Below are positions 26,303 through 34,469 of a DNA stretch of 64,000 bases, piece after piece; position 1 is the first letter of the stretch, and each line of letters begins with the position of its first letter. Below the pieces are notes generated by a model. That model saw nothing but the letters and a program-made list of their open reading frames with translations, made no database searches and was not told where the DNA came from. Made by a program: the position numbers and the translations under genes. Where the stretch lies: contig NZ_LMNX01000002.1 of assembly GCF_001423425.1 (NCBI RefSeq), positions 434,001-498,000 on the forward strand. Reading direction: 5' to 3'. This DNA is from Rhizobium sp. Leaf306 (GTDB lineage: Bacteria; Pseudomonadota; Alphaproteobacteria; Rhizobiales; Rhizobiaceae).

Positions 26303-27313
26303 ATGGCGGTTGATGTGAGTTCAAGGGATATGGGCGCCATGCGCCGGCGCCGGCGCCGTTCGCTGATGCGCGATGTCGTAGGGGTCGGCGTGATCGTTCT
26401 TGCCGCGGCGATCGGCTATTTTGCCTTTCCGGACAATCTAGCGCTTCTGACGCGCATCATCGCGGTGGCGCTGCTCGTGCTGTCGCTCGATCTGGTCACC
26501 GGCTATTGCGGCGTGGCGACGCTTGGTCATGCGGCGCTGTTTGGCAGCGGCGCCTATGCGGCCGGCATTCTGTCTGCCCATTTCGGCATCAACGATCCGC
26601 TGCTGATGACGCTTGCGGGTCTTATCGGTGGAGCGCTTGCCGGGCTGTTGTCGGGGCTCGTCATGCTGCGTGCCCATGGCCTGCCGCAGCTGGTTCTGTC
26701 GATCGCGCTAATTCATCTGTTTCACGAGCTTGCCAACAAGATGTCGTCCTTTACCGGTGGCAGCGACGGTCTTTCGGGGATCGCGCCGGATCCGATCTTC
26801 GGCCGTTTCGAATTCGATCTGTTCGGCAATACGGCCTATGTCTTTGCGGTCGTGATGCTGCTCGTCGTATTCGTTCTCCTGCGCATTCTCGTGCGGTCTC
26901 CATTCGGCATGCTGTGCCGCGGGCTGAAGGAGGATCCGCTGCGGATCCGGGCGATGGGCGCCTCGCCGAAGCGGGCAATCGTCAAGATGTATGGCATTTC
27001 AGGCGCGGTCGCAGGGCTGGGTGGCGCACTCAACGCCATCTCCACGCAGGTGGTCGGGCTCGATACGCTGTCGTTTACCCAGTCGGCGGAAGCGCTGGTC
27101 ATGCTGGCACTCGGCGGCACCGGTTCGCTGTTCGGGGCCCTTGCCGGCACTGTCGCCTTCATGATGTTCCAGGACTATGTATCCTCGGTCAATCCGTTCC
27201 ACTGGCTGACCATGGTCGGCGCGCTTCTGATTGCCGTGGTTCTGTTTGCGCCGAAAGGCATCTATGGAACGGTAGCGGCGTTTCTTGAAAAACGGCGGGA
27301 GGGACGGCCATGA
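26303..27313 (+). CDS. Branched-chain amino-acid-type ABC transporter permease (LivM family)
   Basis: A 336-residue second permease of the heterodimer. It starts one base after the livH stop. An Arg-rich cytoplasmic N-terminus (RRRRRRSLMRD) leads into about nine hydrophobic segments, with the LivM signatures GYCGVATLGHAALFG and MGASPKRAIVKMYGISG. It ends FAPKGIYGTVAAFLEKRREG and overlaps livG by 4 bp (ATGA). Confidence 0.92.
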   Translation: MAVDVSSRDMGAMRRRRRRSLMRDVVGVGVIVLAAAIGYFAFPDNLALLTRIIAVALLVLSLDLVTGYCGVATLGHAALFGSGAYAAGILSAHFGINDPLLMTLAGLIGGALAGLLSGLVMLRAHGLPQLVLSIALIHLFHELANKMSSFTGGSDGLSGIAPDPIFGRFEFDLFGNTAYVFAVVMLLVVFVLLRILVRSPFGMLCRGLKEDPLRIRAMGASPKRAIVKMYGISGAVAGLGGALNAISTQVVGLDTLSFTQSAEALVMLALGGTGSLFGALAGTVAFMMFQDYVSSVNPFHWLTMVGALLIAVVLFAPKGIYGTVAAFLEKRREGRP

Positions 27314-28089
27314 CCGCAGCTGTCGGAAATCCCGTGTTCGAAGTCGTCTCCCTCAAAAAGTCGTTTGGCGGGCTGGTGGTCACGAATGATGTGTCGCTGT
27401 CGATGGCGGCAGGCGATCGCGTGGCATTGATCGGCCCGAACGGTGCCGGCAAGACCACCTTCGTCAATCTGGTGACGGGAACGCTGGCCCCCAGTTCCGG
27501 CGAGGTACGGCTGGGCGGCGAGGTGATCACGGGGCTTGACGCAAGCGCTCGCGTCAAACGGGGACTGGTGCGGTCCTTCCAGGTGACACGGCTGTTTCAG
27601 GATATGACGGCAGCCGAGCATCTGGGCCTTGCGGTTCTTCAGCGGGAAGGGCGGTCCGGCCGCATCTTCGGCAATTTCCTGACCATGCCTGATGTGATGC
27701 AGGAGGTGGAGCACCGGCTCGAGACGTTGCGGCTGACCGCGCTCATGCACCGCAAGGTCCGCGAGATCGCCTATGGTCAGCAGCGTCTTTTAGAGATCGC
27801 TATCGCGCTCGCCTTGAAGCCGAAAGTGCTGCTGCTCGACGAACCGGCGGCCGGCGTGCCGCAGAGCGATGTAGGGCTGATCGAGCAGGCTCTCAACGAG
27901 CTGCCGGCCGATCTGGCGGTGCTGATGATCGAGCATGACATGGATCTCGTCTTCCGGTTTGCCAAAAAGGTGGTGGTGCTTGCCGCAGGTGCTGTCATCT
28001 TCGACGGCGCGCCGGGCGACGCCACACGCGATCCCCGCGTCAGGGAAGCCTATCTGGGGAGCTATGCCGATGCCGGCCGCGTCGCTTGA
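27310..28089 (+). CDS. ABC transporter ATP-binding protein (LivG family)
   Basis: A 259-residue ATPase. Walker A is GPNGAGKTTFVNL (about residues 45-57), Walker B is KVLLLDEPAAGVP, and the switch His is in MIEHDMDLV. The signature loop reads IAYGQQRLLEIAIALA, with AYGQQ in place of the common SGGEQ, as often in LivG proteins. The LivG insertion (QREGRSGRIFGNFL) follows FQDMTAAEHLGLAVLQ. It is translationally coupled to livM and overlaps livF by about 20 bp. Confidence 0.92.
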   Translation: MTAAVGNPVFEVVSLKKSFGGLVVTNDVSLSMAAGDRVALIGPNGAGKTTFVNLVTGTLAPSSGEVRLGGEVITGLDASARVKRGLVRSFQVTRLFQDMTAAEHLGLAVLQREGRSGRIFGNFLTMPDVMQEVEHRLETLRLTALMHRKVREIAYGQQRLLEIAIALALKPKVLLLDEPAAGVPQSDVGLIEQALNELPADLAVLMIEHDMDLVFRFAKKVVVLAAGAVIFDGAPGDATRDPRVREAYLGSYADAGRVA

Positions 28090-28786
28090 GATCGAAAACC
28101 TGTCGGCGGGCTACGGCCCGACCAGGGTGCTGGAAGACATCACCGTCACGGTCCCGGCTGGACGGCGGCTGGCCGTTCTCGGCCGCAACGGCATGGGCAA
28201 GACGACGCTGCTTGCGAGCCTTGCCGGGCAGACCCGTCGTTACGGCGGACGGATTGCGCTTGACGGTGCCGATATCAGCACTGCCGCGAGCGCCGACCGC
28301 GCCCGTGCGGGCCTCGGCTATGTGCCGCAGGAACGCTGCGTATTCCCGAGCCTGACGGTGGAGGAAAACCTGTTCGTTGGCCTCAAGGCGCGCCCGAAGG
28401 ATGCGATCGAGGAGGCCTATGCCATGTTTCCGCGGCTGAAGGAGCGGCGGAGCAATCTGGGCAACCAGCTTTCCGGCGGCGAGCAGCAGATGCTGACGAC
28501 GGCCCGCACCATTCTCGGCCGTCCCTCCGTGTTGCTTCTCGACGAACCGCTGGAGGGGCTCGCCCCCGTCATCTGCGAGGAACTGATCATTGCCTTCGCG
28601 GCACTTGCGACCTCAGGCGACATGACCATCCTACTGGTGGAGCAGCGGATCCAGAGCGCGCTCGATTTCGCGGAAGATGTCATCATTCTGGAGCGCGGGC
28701 GCATTGCCTGGAGCGGCACGCCGGATGCTCTGTCGAAGGATCAGCAGACCGTGGACCGTCTGCTCGGTGTCGGCGGTTTGCATTGA
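28070..28786 (+). CDS. ABC transporter ATP-binding protein (LivF family)
   Basis: A 238-residue ATPase beginning MPAASLEIENLSAGYGPTRV. It has Walker A GRNGMGKTTLLA, signature LSGGEQQMLTTARTIL, Walker B SVLLLDEPLEGLAP and switch Gln/His region LLVEQRI. The ATG at 28070 is preferred over 28064 because of the spacing to GGGGAG. It overlaps livG and ends in TGATG, shared with the next gene's start, so all six genes appear to be one operon. Confidence 0.9.
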   Translation: MPAASLEIENLSAGYGPTRVLEDITVTVPAGRRLAVLGRNGMGKTTLLASLAGQTRRYGGRIALDGADISTAASADRARAGLGYVPQERCVFPSLTVEENLFVGLKARPKDAIEEAYAMFPRLKERRSNLGNQLSGGEQQMLTTARTILGRPSVLLLDEPLEGLAPVICEELIIAFAALATSGDMTILLVEQRIQSALDFAEDVIILERGRIAWSGTPDALSKDQQTVDRLLGVGGLH

Positions 28787-29607
28787 TGGACAGCCCGGCG
28801 CGGCTCGCCAGTCTGGCGATGTATGTCGCGCCGCTGCCGGTTGCGGAGGCGACCGATGCGCTGTGGGCGTTTGTTGCCCGCAGGCTCACCGATGCGGGCA
28901 TGGCCGGGGTTCCCGGTACGCTCGACCGTTCGATCTCCCATGACGATGCCTGGATGCGGCCGGAGCTGCTTTTGTCGCAGACCTGCGGATACCCTTACGT
29001 CAGCAGTCTGCGCGGAAACGTGCGGCTGGTGGCGACGCCCTGCTATGCCTATCCGGGTTGCGACGGGCCGGATATGCGCAGCTTCGTGATTGTCCGCAAG
29101 GATGCGGGGATAGTCTCGCTCGAGGACCTGCGCGGGCGGTCGGCGGCGATCAACAGTCGGGACAGCAATTCGGGCGCCAATCTGTTTCGCGCCGCGATCG
29201 CGCCGATTGCGCGTGGATCCCGCATCTTCGGGAGGGTCATCGAAACCGGTGGGCATGCCGCCAGCATCGCGGCGGTTTCCAAGGGCAGGGCGGATTGCGC
29301 TGCGATAGACTGCATCACGTACGGTCATGTGGCGCGGTTCGCGCCTGAAGATCTCGCTGATATCGTCGTGGTGGCAGAGACACCGTCTGGGCCAGGACTG
29401 CCGCTGATCACCCGTGCATCTGCATCCGATGACGAGGTGGCGCTTTTGCGAGAAGCGCTTGAGGCAGCACTCGTTGACCCGTCGCTTACGGATGTGCGTG
29501 ACGTGCTGGCGCTGACCGGTTTCGCGGCTCTCGACGATTCCCGTTACGAAAGCCTGCTCGAGCTTGAGCGGCAGGCCGCAGCGCTTGGCTATCCTGCCGT
29601 CGCCTGA
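28786..29607 (+). CDS. PhnD-like substrate-binding-domain protein without signal peptide
   Basis: A 273-residue protein resembling the PhnD/SsuA-like type 2 periplasmic binding fold. ASLAMYVAPLPVAEATDALW is followed by LLLSQTCGYPYVSSLRG, LRGRSAAINSRDSNSGANLF and AIDCITYGHVARF, all in the expected order for phosphonate-type binding proteins. No signal peptide or lipobox is present: the mature-domain sequence begins within a few residues of Met1. It would thus be cytoplasmic unless a start is misplaced, which the TGATG overlap with livF makes unlikely. It may be a ligand-binding regulator or enzyme accessory rather than a transporter component. Confidence 0.75.
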   Translation: MDSPARLASLAMYVAPLPVAEATDALWAFVARRLTDAGMAGVPGTLDRSISHDDAWMRPELLLSQTCGYPYVSSLRGNVRLVATPCYAYPGCDGPDMRSFVIVRKDAGIVSLEDLRGRSAAINSRDSNSGANLFRAAIAPIARGSRIFGRVIETGGHAASIAAVSKGRADCAAIDCITYGHVARFAPEDLADIVVVAETPSGPGLPLITRASASDDEVALLREALEAALVDPSLTDVRDVLALTGFAALDDSRYESLLELERQAAALGYPAVA

Positions 29608-29699
29608 CACATCGACGCCGCTGCCGGGACTTTGCCTTATCCCTTGAGACGCCTATCGTAGCGCCTTCGCCGACCCCGGCCTTTCAAGGGACGCTGCCC

Positions 29700-31190
29700 G
29701 TGACGATCCTTCTCGACAAGGCACTGACGTGGCGTGATGTCGCTCACGTTGCGGAAGGCGAGGATCTCGCGCTTTCGCCAGCGGCTTGGGACCGCGTCGC
29801 CTATGCCCGCCGCATCGTCGAGGCGTTGGTGGAGAGTGGCGCGAGGGCCTACGGCATCACGACGGGCGTCGGGGCGCTGTCCGATACGGTCGTTGATCGC
29901 GAGGCGCAGAGCCGGCTTTCGCGCAATATCGTCATGAGCCATGCCTGTGGTGTCGGCCCGCTGCTTGGCCGCCGCGAGGTGAGGGCGGTCATTGCGGCGC
30001 AGATCGCCAATTTCGCGCATGGGTATTCGGGGGTACGCCCTGATATCGTTCGATACCTCTGCCGGTTTCTCGAGGCCGATTGCGTTCCGGATATGCCGTC
30101 GAAGGGCTCGGCGGGGTACCTTATCCACAATGCCCATACGGCGCTCGTCTTCATCGGCGAGGGACATGCCTGCGTGGCGGGGGAGCGGATGACCGGCCGC
30201 GCGGCGCTTGCCGCAATCGGGCTCGAGCCGCTGGTGCTCGGCGCCAAGGAAGGGCTCAGCCTCGTCAATGGCACCGCCTGCTCGACCGGTCTCGCCTGCG
30301 TGGCGCTCGCGCGTGCCGAACGGCTGCTCGATTGGGCGGATGCCATTGCCGCTGTCACGCTGGAGGCTGCCGGGTGCCAGATGGCCGCTTTCGACGAGGA
30401 TGTGCTGGCGCTGAGACATTCGGCCGGCATCGCTATGGTCGGAGCGGCATTGCGGTCGCGTCTTCAGGGAAGCGGTATCATCGCGGCCGCGGTCGGGCGT
30501 CGAACACAGGATGCGCTCAGTCTTCGCGCCATACCGCATGCGCATGGCGCCGCCCGCGACGTGTTTGTCCATGCCTGCGGGACAGTCGATCAGGAGCTTG
30601 CCTCCGTCACCGACAACCCTGCAATCGCCGGCACGCCGGATGCGCCGCTCGTCTGGTCCGAAGCGCATGCGGTGGCGCCGGCGCTTGGTCATGCCGCCGA
30701 TGCGCTTGCGAGTGCCATTGCCCAAGTTGCAGCCATGAGCGAGCGTCGCATCGACCGGCTGGTCAATCCGCTGGTGAACGGCCTGCCGCCGTTTCTCGCG
30801 ACCGACGCGGGAAGCCATTCCGGTTTCATGATCGCGCAGTATACCGCTGCCGCACTCGTCAATGAGAACAGGCGGCTGGCCGCGCCCGCCGCGACCGATG
30901 GCGGCCTCACATCGGGGCTTCAGGAGGACTTTTTGGCGCATCCGACCGCGGCGGCCAACAAGCTGCTCGCCATACTCGACAATGCCGAACAGGTGCTTGC
31001 GATCGAATTGATGGCGGGCGTCCAGGCCCAGGACATTCTCGCCGAAACCAATTCTCCCGCGATCGGCACCCTGGACGTCCACGATATGGTGCGACAGCGT
31101 GTGGCTATCTACGCGGACGATCGCCCGTTGGGTGAGGATATGGAGGTGCTGCGCCAACTGATCGCCGGCAATCCGCCGCCGCCTGCTTGA
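29700..31190 (+). CDS. HAL/PAL family protein lacking the MIO Ala-Ser-Gly triad
   Basis: A 496-residue member of the aromatic amino-acid lyase family (histidine ammonia-lyase-like). The family Tyr loop AYGITTGVGALSD (about residues 50-62), SVTDNPAI and SAIAQVAAMSERRIDRLVNP are present. At the site where active enzymes have GSVGASGDLAPLAH and cyclise Ala-Ser-Gly into the MIO electrophile, this protein has GSAGYLIHNAH (about 136-146). MIO-based deamination is therefore not expected. The start is a GTG with AAGGGA upstream. It closes the liv-type operon, so it likely acts on the imported compound. Annotating it as hutH would be misleading. Confidence 0.8.
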   Translation: MTILLDKALTWRDVAHVAEGEDLALSPAAWDRVAYARRIVEALVESGARAYGITTGVGALSDTVVDREAQSRLSRNIVMSHACGVGPLLGRREVRAVIAAQIANFAHGYSGVRPDIVRYLCRFLEADCVPDMPSKGSAGYLIHNAHTALVFIGEGHACVAGERMTGRAALAAIGLEPLVLGAKEGLSLVNGTACSTGLACVALARAERLLDWADAIAAVTLEAAGCQMAAFDEDVLALRHSAGIAMVGAALRSRLQGSGIIAAAVGRRTQDALSLRAIPHAHGAARDVFVHACGTVDQELASVTDNPAIAGTPDAPLVWSEAHAVAPALGHAADALASAIAQVAAMSERRIDRLVNPLVNGLPPFLATDAGSHSGFMIAQYTAAALVNENRRLAAPAATDGGLTSGLQEDFLAHPTAAANKLLAILDNAEQVLAIELMAGVQAQDILAETNSPAIGTLDVHDMVRQRVAIYADDRPLGEDMEVLRQLIAGNPPPPA

Positions 31191-31221
31191 CCTCCCTCGC
31201 GCATCTTATAGTATGAGTTAG

Positions 31222-31239
31222 GTCATCATGTATGATGAC
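31222..31239. promoter_or_regulatory. Candidate GntR/FadR-type operator upstream of udh
   Basis: GTCATCA-TGTA-TGATGAC, perfect 7-bp arms, between the lyase-like gene and udh. It shares the 12-mer CATGTATGATGA with the site at 55313-55330 upstream of kdgD. Confidence 0.6.
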
Positions 31240-31271
31240 ATTGTGATAGGAAGCTGTCCTGGGGAGGATCA

Positions 31272-32069
31272 ATGCTGAAGAGACTTTTGCTGACCGGCGC
31301 CGCCGGCGGGCTTGCGCGCGGAATTCGTCCGCTGCTGAGCGAGCTTGCAGAAGAAGTGGTGCTGTCGGATCTCACTGAGATCGATGACCCCGGTGCGAAC
31401 CAGCGTTTCGTGCGCTGCGATCTGTCCGATGCCGCAGCCGTCGCCAAACTGGTTGAAGGCGTCGACGGTATCATCCATCTCGGCGGTGTTTCGATCGAAA
31501 AACCGTTCGACATGATCCTGCAGGCCAATATCGTCGGCCTCTACAATCTGTATGAAGCCGCCCGCCACAGCGGCAAGCCGCGCATCGTATTTGCCAGTTC
31601 CAACCATGTCGTCGGCTATTACAGACGCGACGAATTCATCGACAACAGCGTCGCACCGAAGCCGGACTCGCTCTACGGTGTTTCCAAAGTGTTCGGCGAG
31701 GCCGTTGCCAGCATGTACTGGCAGAAATTCGCGCAGGAGACGCTGTCGATGCGGATCGGGTCCTGCTTCGACAAGCCGCTGACCCGTCGTATGCTGGCAA
31801 CATGGCTGAGCTACCAGGATTTCGTATCGCTTTGCGGGCGGGCCTTTTCCGCTCCACGGCTTGGCCATGCGGTGGTCTACGGCGCTTCGGCAAACGATGA
31901 GCAATGGTGGGACAACGGCAACGCGTCCTTCCTTGGCTGGAGACCACAGGACACATCCGCCAAATGGCGCGTGGAAGTGGAGGCGGCGGCGGTTGACGAT
32001 CCGGCCGATCCGGCGGTCATTTATCAAGGCGGTGCATTCACCACGGCCGGGCATCCGGACGATATCTGA
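31272..32069 (+). CDS. udh: Uronate dehydrogenase (NAD-dependent)
   Basis: A 265-residue short-chain dehydrogenase/reductase of the extended type. It has the Rossmann motif TGAAGGLARGIRPLL (about residues 8-22), IHLGGVSIEKPFDMILQANI, catalytic Ser in VFASSNHVVGYY and the YGVSK Tyr-Lys pair. Length and these blocks match the characterised Agrobacterium uronate dehydrogenase, which oxidises galacturonate or glucuronate to the aldaro-lactone. GGGGAGG lies before the ATG. Next to a semialdehyde dehydrogenase and linked by operator motif to the galactarolactone locus at 49-56 kb, it would start the oxidative uronate pathway. Confidence 0.9.
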   Translation: MLKRLLLTGAAGGLARGIRPLLSELAEEVVLSDLTEIDDPGANQRFVRCDLSDAAAVAKLVEGVDGIIHLGGVSIEKPFDMILQANIVGLYNLYEAARHSGKPRIVFASSNHVVGYYRRDEFIDNSVAPKPDSLYGVSKVFGEAVASMYWQKFAQETLSMRIGSCFDKPLTRRMLATWLSYQDFVSLCGRAFSAPRLGHAVVYGASANDEQWWDNGNASFLGWRPQDTSAKWRVEVEAAAVDDPADPAVIYQGGAFTTAGHPDDI

Positions 32070-32084
32070 GATAGGAATTTTGCA

Positions 32085-33518
32085 ATGACGATCTACCAGA
32101 ACCTGATTGCCGGCGAATGGGTCGGCACGGATGCGTCCGAGAACATCAGCCCGTCCGACACGAAAGATGTCGTCGGTCTCTATGCCCGCGGCAGCGCCGA
32201 GGATACCAAGACCGCGATCGCGGCGGCGAAGGCTGCGTTTCCCGCATGGTCGCGTTCCGGCATCCTGGAGCGGCACGCGATCCTGAAGAAGACTGCGGAC
32301 GAGATCCTGGCCCGGAAGGAAGAGCTCGGCAAGCTGCTGGCACGCGAAGAGGGCAAAATCCTGCCGGAAGCGATCGGTGAGGTGACGCGCGCGGCGCAGA
32401 TCTTCGATTTCTTCGCGGGCGAAGCGCTGCGCCTGACCGGCGAGATCGTGCCGTCGGCACGGCCGGGCATTACTGTGGAGATCACCCGCGAGCCGCTCGG
32501 CGTCATCGGCATTATCACACCGTGGAATTTCCCGATCGCCATTCCGGCCTGGAAGATCGCGCCGGCGCTTTGCTACGGCAACACGGTCGTGTTCAAGCCA
32601 GCCGAACTCGTGCCGGGCTGCGCCTGGGCGATCGTCGATATTCTCCACCGCGCAGGCCTGCCGAAGGGTGTGCTCAATCTGGTCATGGGAAGCGGCTCGG
32701 TGGTCGGTCAGGCGATGCTCGACAGCCGGGATCTCGGCGGTATCACGTTCACAGGCTCGACCGGCACCGGCAAGCGGGTGGCGCTCGCCTCGATCGAGCA
32801 TAACCGCAAGTTCCAGCTGGAAATGGGCGGCAAGAACCCGATGGTGGTGCTTGACGATGCTGACCTTTCGGTCGCCGTGGAAGCCGCTGCCAACTCCGGC
32901 TTCTTCTCGACCGGCCAGCGCTGCACGGCCTCGTCGCGGCTGATCGTGACGGAAGGCATTCACGACAAGTTCGTGGCTGCCATGACCGACAAGTTGAAGT
33001 CACTGACCGTTGACAATGCACTGAAGGCCGGCACGCATATCGGTCCCGTCGTCGACGAACGGCAGCTCAAGCAGGATACCGACTATATCGAGATCGGCAA
33101 AAGCGAGGGCGCCAAGCTTGCCTTCGGCGGCGAGGTCGTGTCCCGCGATACGCCCGGCTTCTATCTTCAGCCGACGCTGTTTACCGAAGCCACCAACCAG
33201 ATGCGCATCAGCCAGGAAGAGATTTTCGGACCGGTCGTGTCGGTCATCCGCGTCAAGGACTATGACGAGGCGCTTGCCGTTGCCAACGATACGCCGTTCG
33301 GCCTTTCCGCCGGCATCGCGACGACCAGCCTGAAGCATGCGACGCATTTCAAGCGCAACTCCGAAGCCGGGATGGTGATGGTCAACCTGCCGACGGCGGG
33401 CGTCGATTTCCACGTGCCCTTCGGCGGCCGCAAGGCATCGTCCTTCGGTTCGCGTGAACAGGGTAAGTATGCAGCCGAATTCTTCACCGTGGTAAAGACG
33501 GCCTATACGCTGCCGTAA
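32085..33518 (+). CDS. Aldehyde dehydrogenase, probable 2-oxoglutarate semialdehyde dehydrogenase
   Basis: A 477-residue NAD(P)-dependent aldehyde dehydrogenase. The catalytic Glu is in LEMGGKNPMVVL and the catalytic Cys in STGQRCTASSRL; GFTGSTGTG-type cofactor loop (ITFTGSTGTGKRVA), PWNFPIAIPAWKIAPAL and EEIFGPVVSVI are all present. Overall it resembles the ketoglutarate semialdehyde dehydrogenases of pentose and hexarate oxidative pathways. Position 15 bp after udh, and the existence of kdgD in the window, support this: KdgD produces 2-oxoglutarate semialdehyde, which this enzyme would convert to 2-oxoglutarate. Confidence 0.85.
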   Translation: MTIYQNLIAGEWVGTDASENISPSDTKDVVGLYARGSAEDTKTAIAAAKAAFPAWSRSGILERHAILKKTADEILARKEELGKLLAREEGKILPEAIGEVTRAAQIFDFFAGEALRLTGEIVPSARPGITVEITREPLGVIGIITPWNFPIAIPAWKIAPALCYGNTVVFKPAELVPGCAWAIVDILHRAGLPKGVLNLVMGSGSVVGQAMLDSRDLGGITFTGSTGTGKRVALASIEHNRKFQLEMGGKNPMVVLDDADLSVAVEAAANSGFFSTGQRCTASSRLIVTEGIHDKFVAAMTDKLKSLTVDNALKAGTHIGPVVDERQLKQDTDYIEIGKSEGAKLAFGGEVVSRDTPGFYLQPTLFTEATNQMRISQEEIFGPVVSVIRVKDYDEALAVANDTPFGLSAGIATTSLKHATHFKRNSEAGMVMVNLPTAGVDFHVPFGGRKASSFGSREQGKYAAEFFTVVKTAYTLP

Positions 33519-33528
33519 ACAATATTCA

Positions 33529-33556
33529 GCCCGGCACGGCAGACGCTGTGCCGGGC
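33529..33556. terminator. Hairpin between convergent aldehyde dehydrogenase and siderophore genes
   Basis: Perfect 9-bp stem GCCCGGCAC / GTGCCGGGC with a 10-nt loop. There is no good T run on either strand, so termination is likely but not certain. Confidence 0.5.
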
Positions 33557-33563
33557 GACATCC

Positions 33564-34337
33564 TCATTCGATTTTCTCATGGGCATCCGCCTTGCCCTTG
33601 ACCCAGTAGCCCGCGGCCTTGAGCCACGGCAGCGCATGGCCGCGGCGTTCCACGAGATGGGCCCGGATCGCGCGCGCGACAGAGGCTTCGGCCGCGACCC
33701 AGACGAAAGTATCCGGCTCGATTTCGACGGTATCGAGCGCTGTAATCAGCGGCTGGGCATCGGTTGCGTGCGACAGCGGCCGGTGGACGTAGATCGTCCG
33801 GAGCGAGGCCTTGCTCTCGAAGGACTGTTCTTCGGCCTGTCCCTCGACCGCGGCGATCACCGTGATGGTGTCGCCGGGCCTTCCTTCCTCGACCCGCCGA
33901 CCGATTGCCGGAAGCGCGGTCTCGTCGCCGATCAGGATCCAGCGCTTTACACCGGTAATGACCGCTGATCCGCGCGGGCCGCCGATCGACAGCGCGGTGC
34001 CGGGCTTCGCCTCAAGCGCCCAGCGTGTTGCCGGTCCCGCTTCGTGGACTGCGAAGTCGATTACCAGCCGTCGCGCATCGGCATCGTAGAAGCGTGGGGT
34101 ATAGTCGCGGCGCTCTGGTTCTCCATCGGATGTGGGCAGCATGATCTTGACGTGGTCATCCGGCGCGCTGCTGACGAAGTCGGCGAGGTCCTCGCCCGTC
34201 AGCGTGATGCGCAGCATGTTCGGCGTGATGGCCGCGACGGTTTCGACAACCAGGTTGCGCCGTTTGAGCTCGTGCTTGAAGCGCTCGATCTTCGGGCCGG
34301 ACGGCAGCGCGGGTGACGGGTTGGAGAGGTCGTTCAT
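33564..34337 (-). CDS. Siderophore-interacting protein (SIP/ViuB family FAD reductase)
   Basis: A 257-residue flavoprotein expected to reduce the imported ferric siderophore and release iron in the cytoplasm. FAD-binding segments are HVKIMLPTSDG, RDYTPRFYDADARRLVIDFAVH and GPATRWALEAKPG. The SIP C-terminal domain shows WILIGDETALPAIGRRVEE and FVWVAAEASVARAIRAHLVE, and ends AGYWVKGKAD. AAGGAC precedes the ATG. It is divergent from the AraC regulator, with a palindrome between them, and belongs to the siderophore locus that extends to 38.8 kb. Confidence 0.92.
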   Translation of the reverse strand: MNDLSNPSPALPSGPKIERFKHELKRRNLVVETVAAITPNMLRITLTGEDLADFVSSAPDDHVKIMLPTSDGEPERRDYTPRFYDADARRLVIDFAVHEAGPATRWALEAKPGTALSIGGPRGSAVITGVKRWILIGDETALPAIGRRVEEGRPGDTITVIAAVEGQAEEQSFESKASLRTIYVHRPLSHATDAQPLITALDTVEIEPDTFVWVAAEASVARAIRAHLVERRGHALPWLKAAGYWVKGKADAHEKIE

Positions 34338-34423
34338 GTCTGTCCTTTCACCGCTTCAAAGCCCGAGAAGACGAGCGGTCCGAGAGAACCACCATGAAAA
34401 TTCACGGGGATTGATGCAAGCGC

Positions 34424-34452
34424 TTAAACTTGATAATCACAAACAAGTTTAA
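34424..34452. promoter_or_regulatory. Palindrome in the SIP-araC divergent promoter region
   Basis: Perfect 9-bp inverted repeat TTAAACTTG-N11-CAAGTTTAA. Size and position suit a dimeric regulator, most simply the adjacent AraC-type protein. Confidence 0.6.
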
Positions 34453-34469
34453 TGTGCCACGGTGAATCG

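Noticed and set aside
29637..31157. A 506-codon open frame on the minus strand opposite the lyase-like gene
   Set aside because: It is a shadow of the plus-strand gene, with low-complexity Arg/Gly/His composition and no domain.
29700..31190. Histidine ammonia-lyase (hutH) annotation
   Set aside because: The MIO-forming Ala-Ser-Gly is absent and no other hut genes are nearby.
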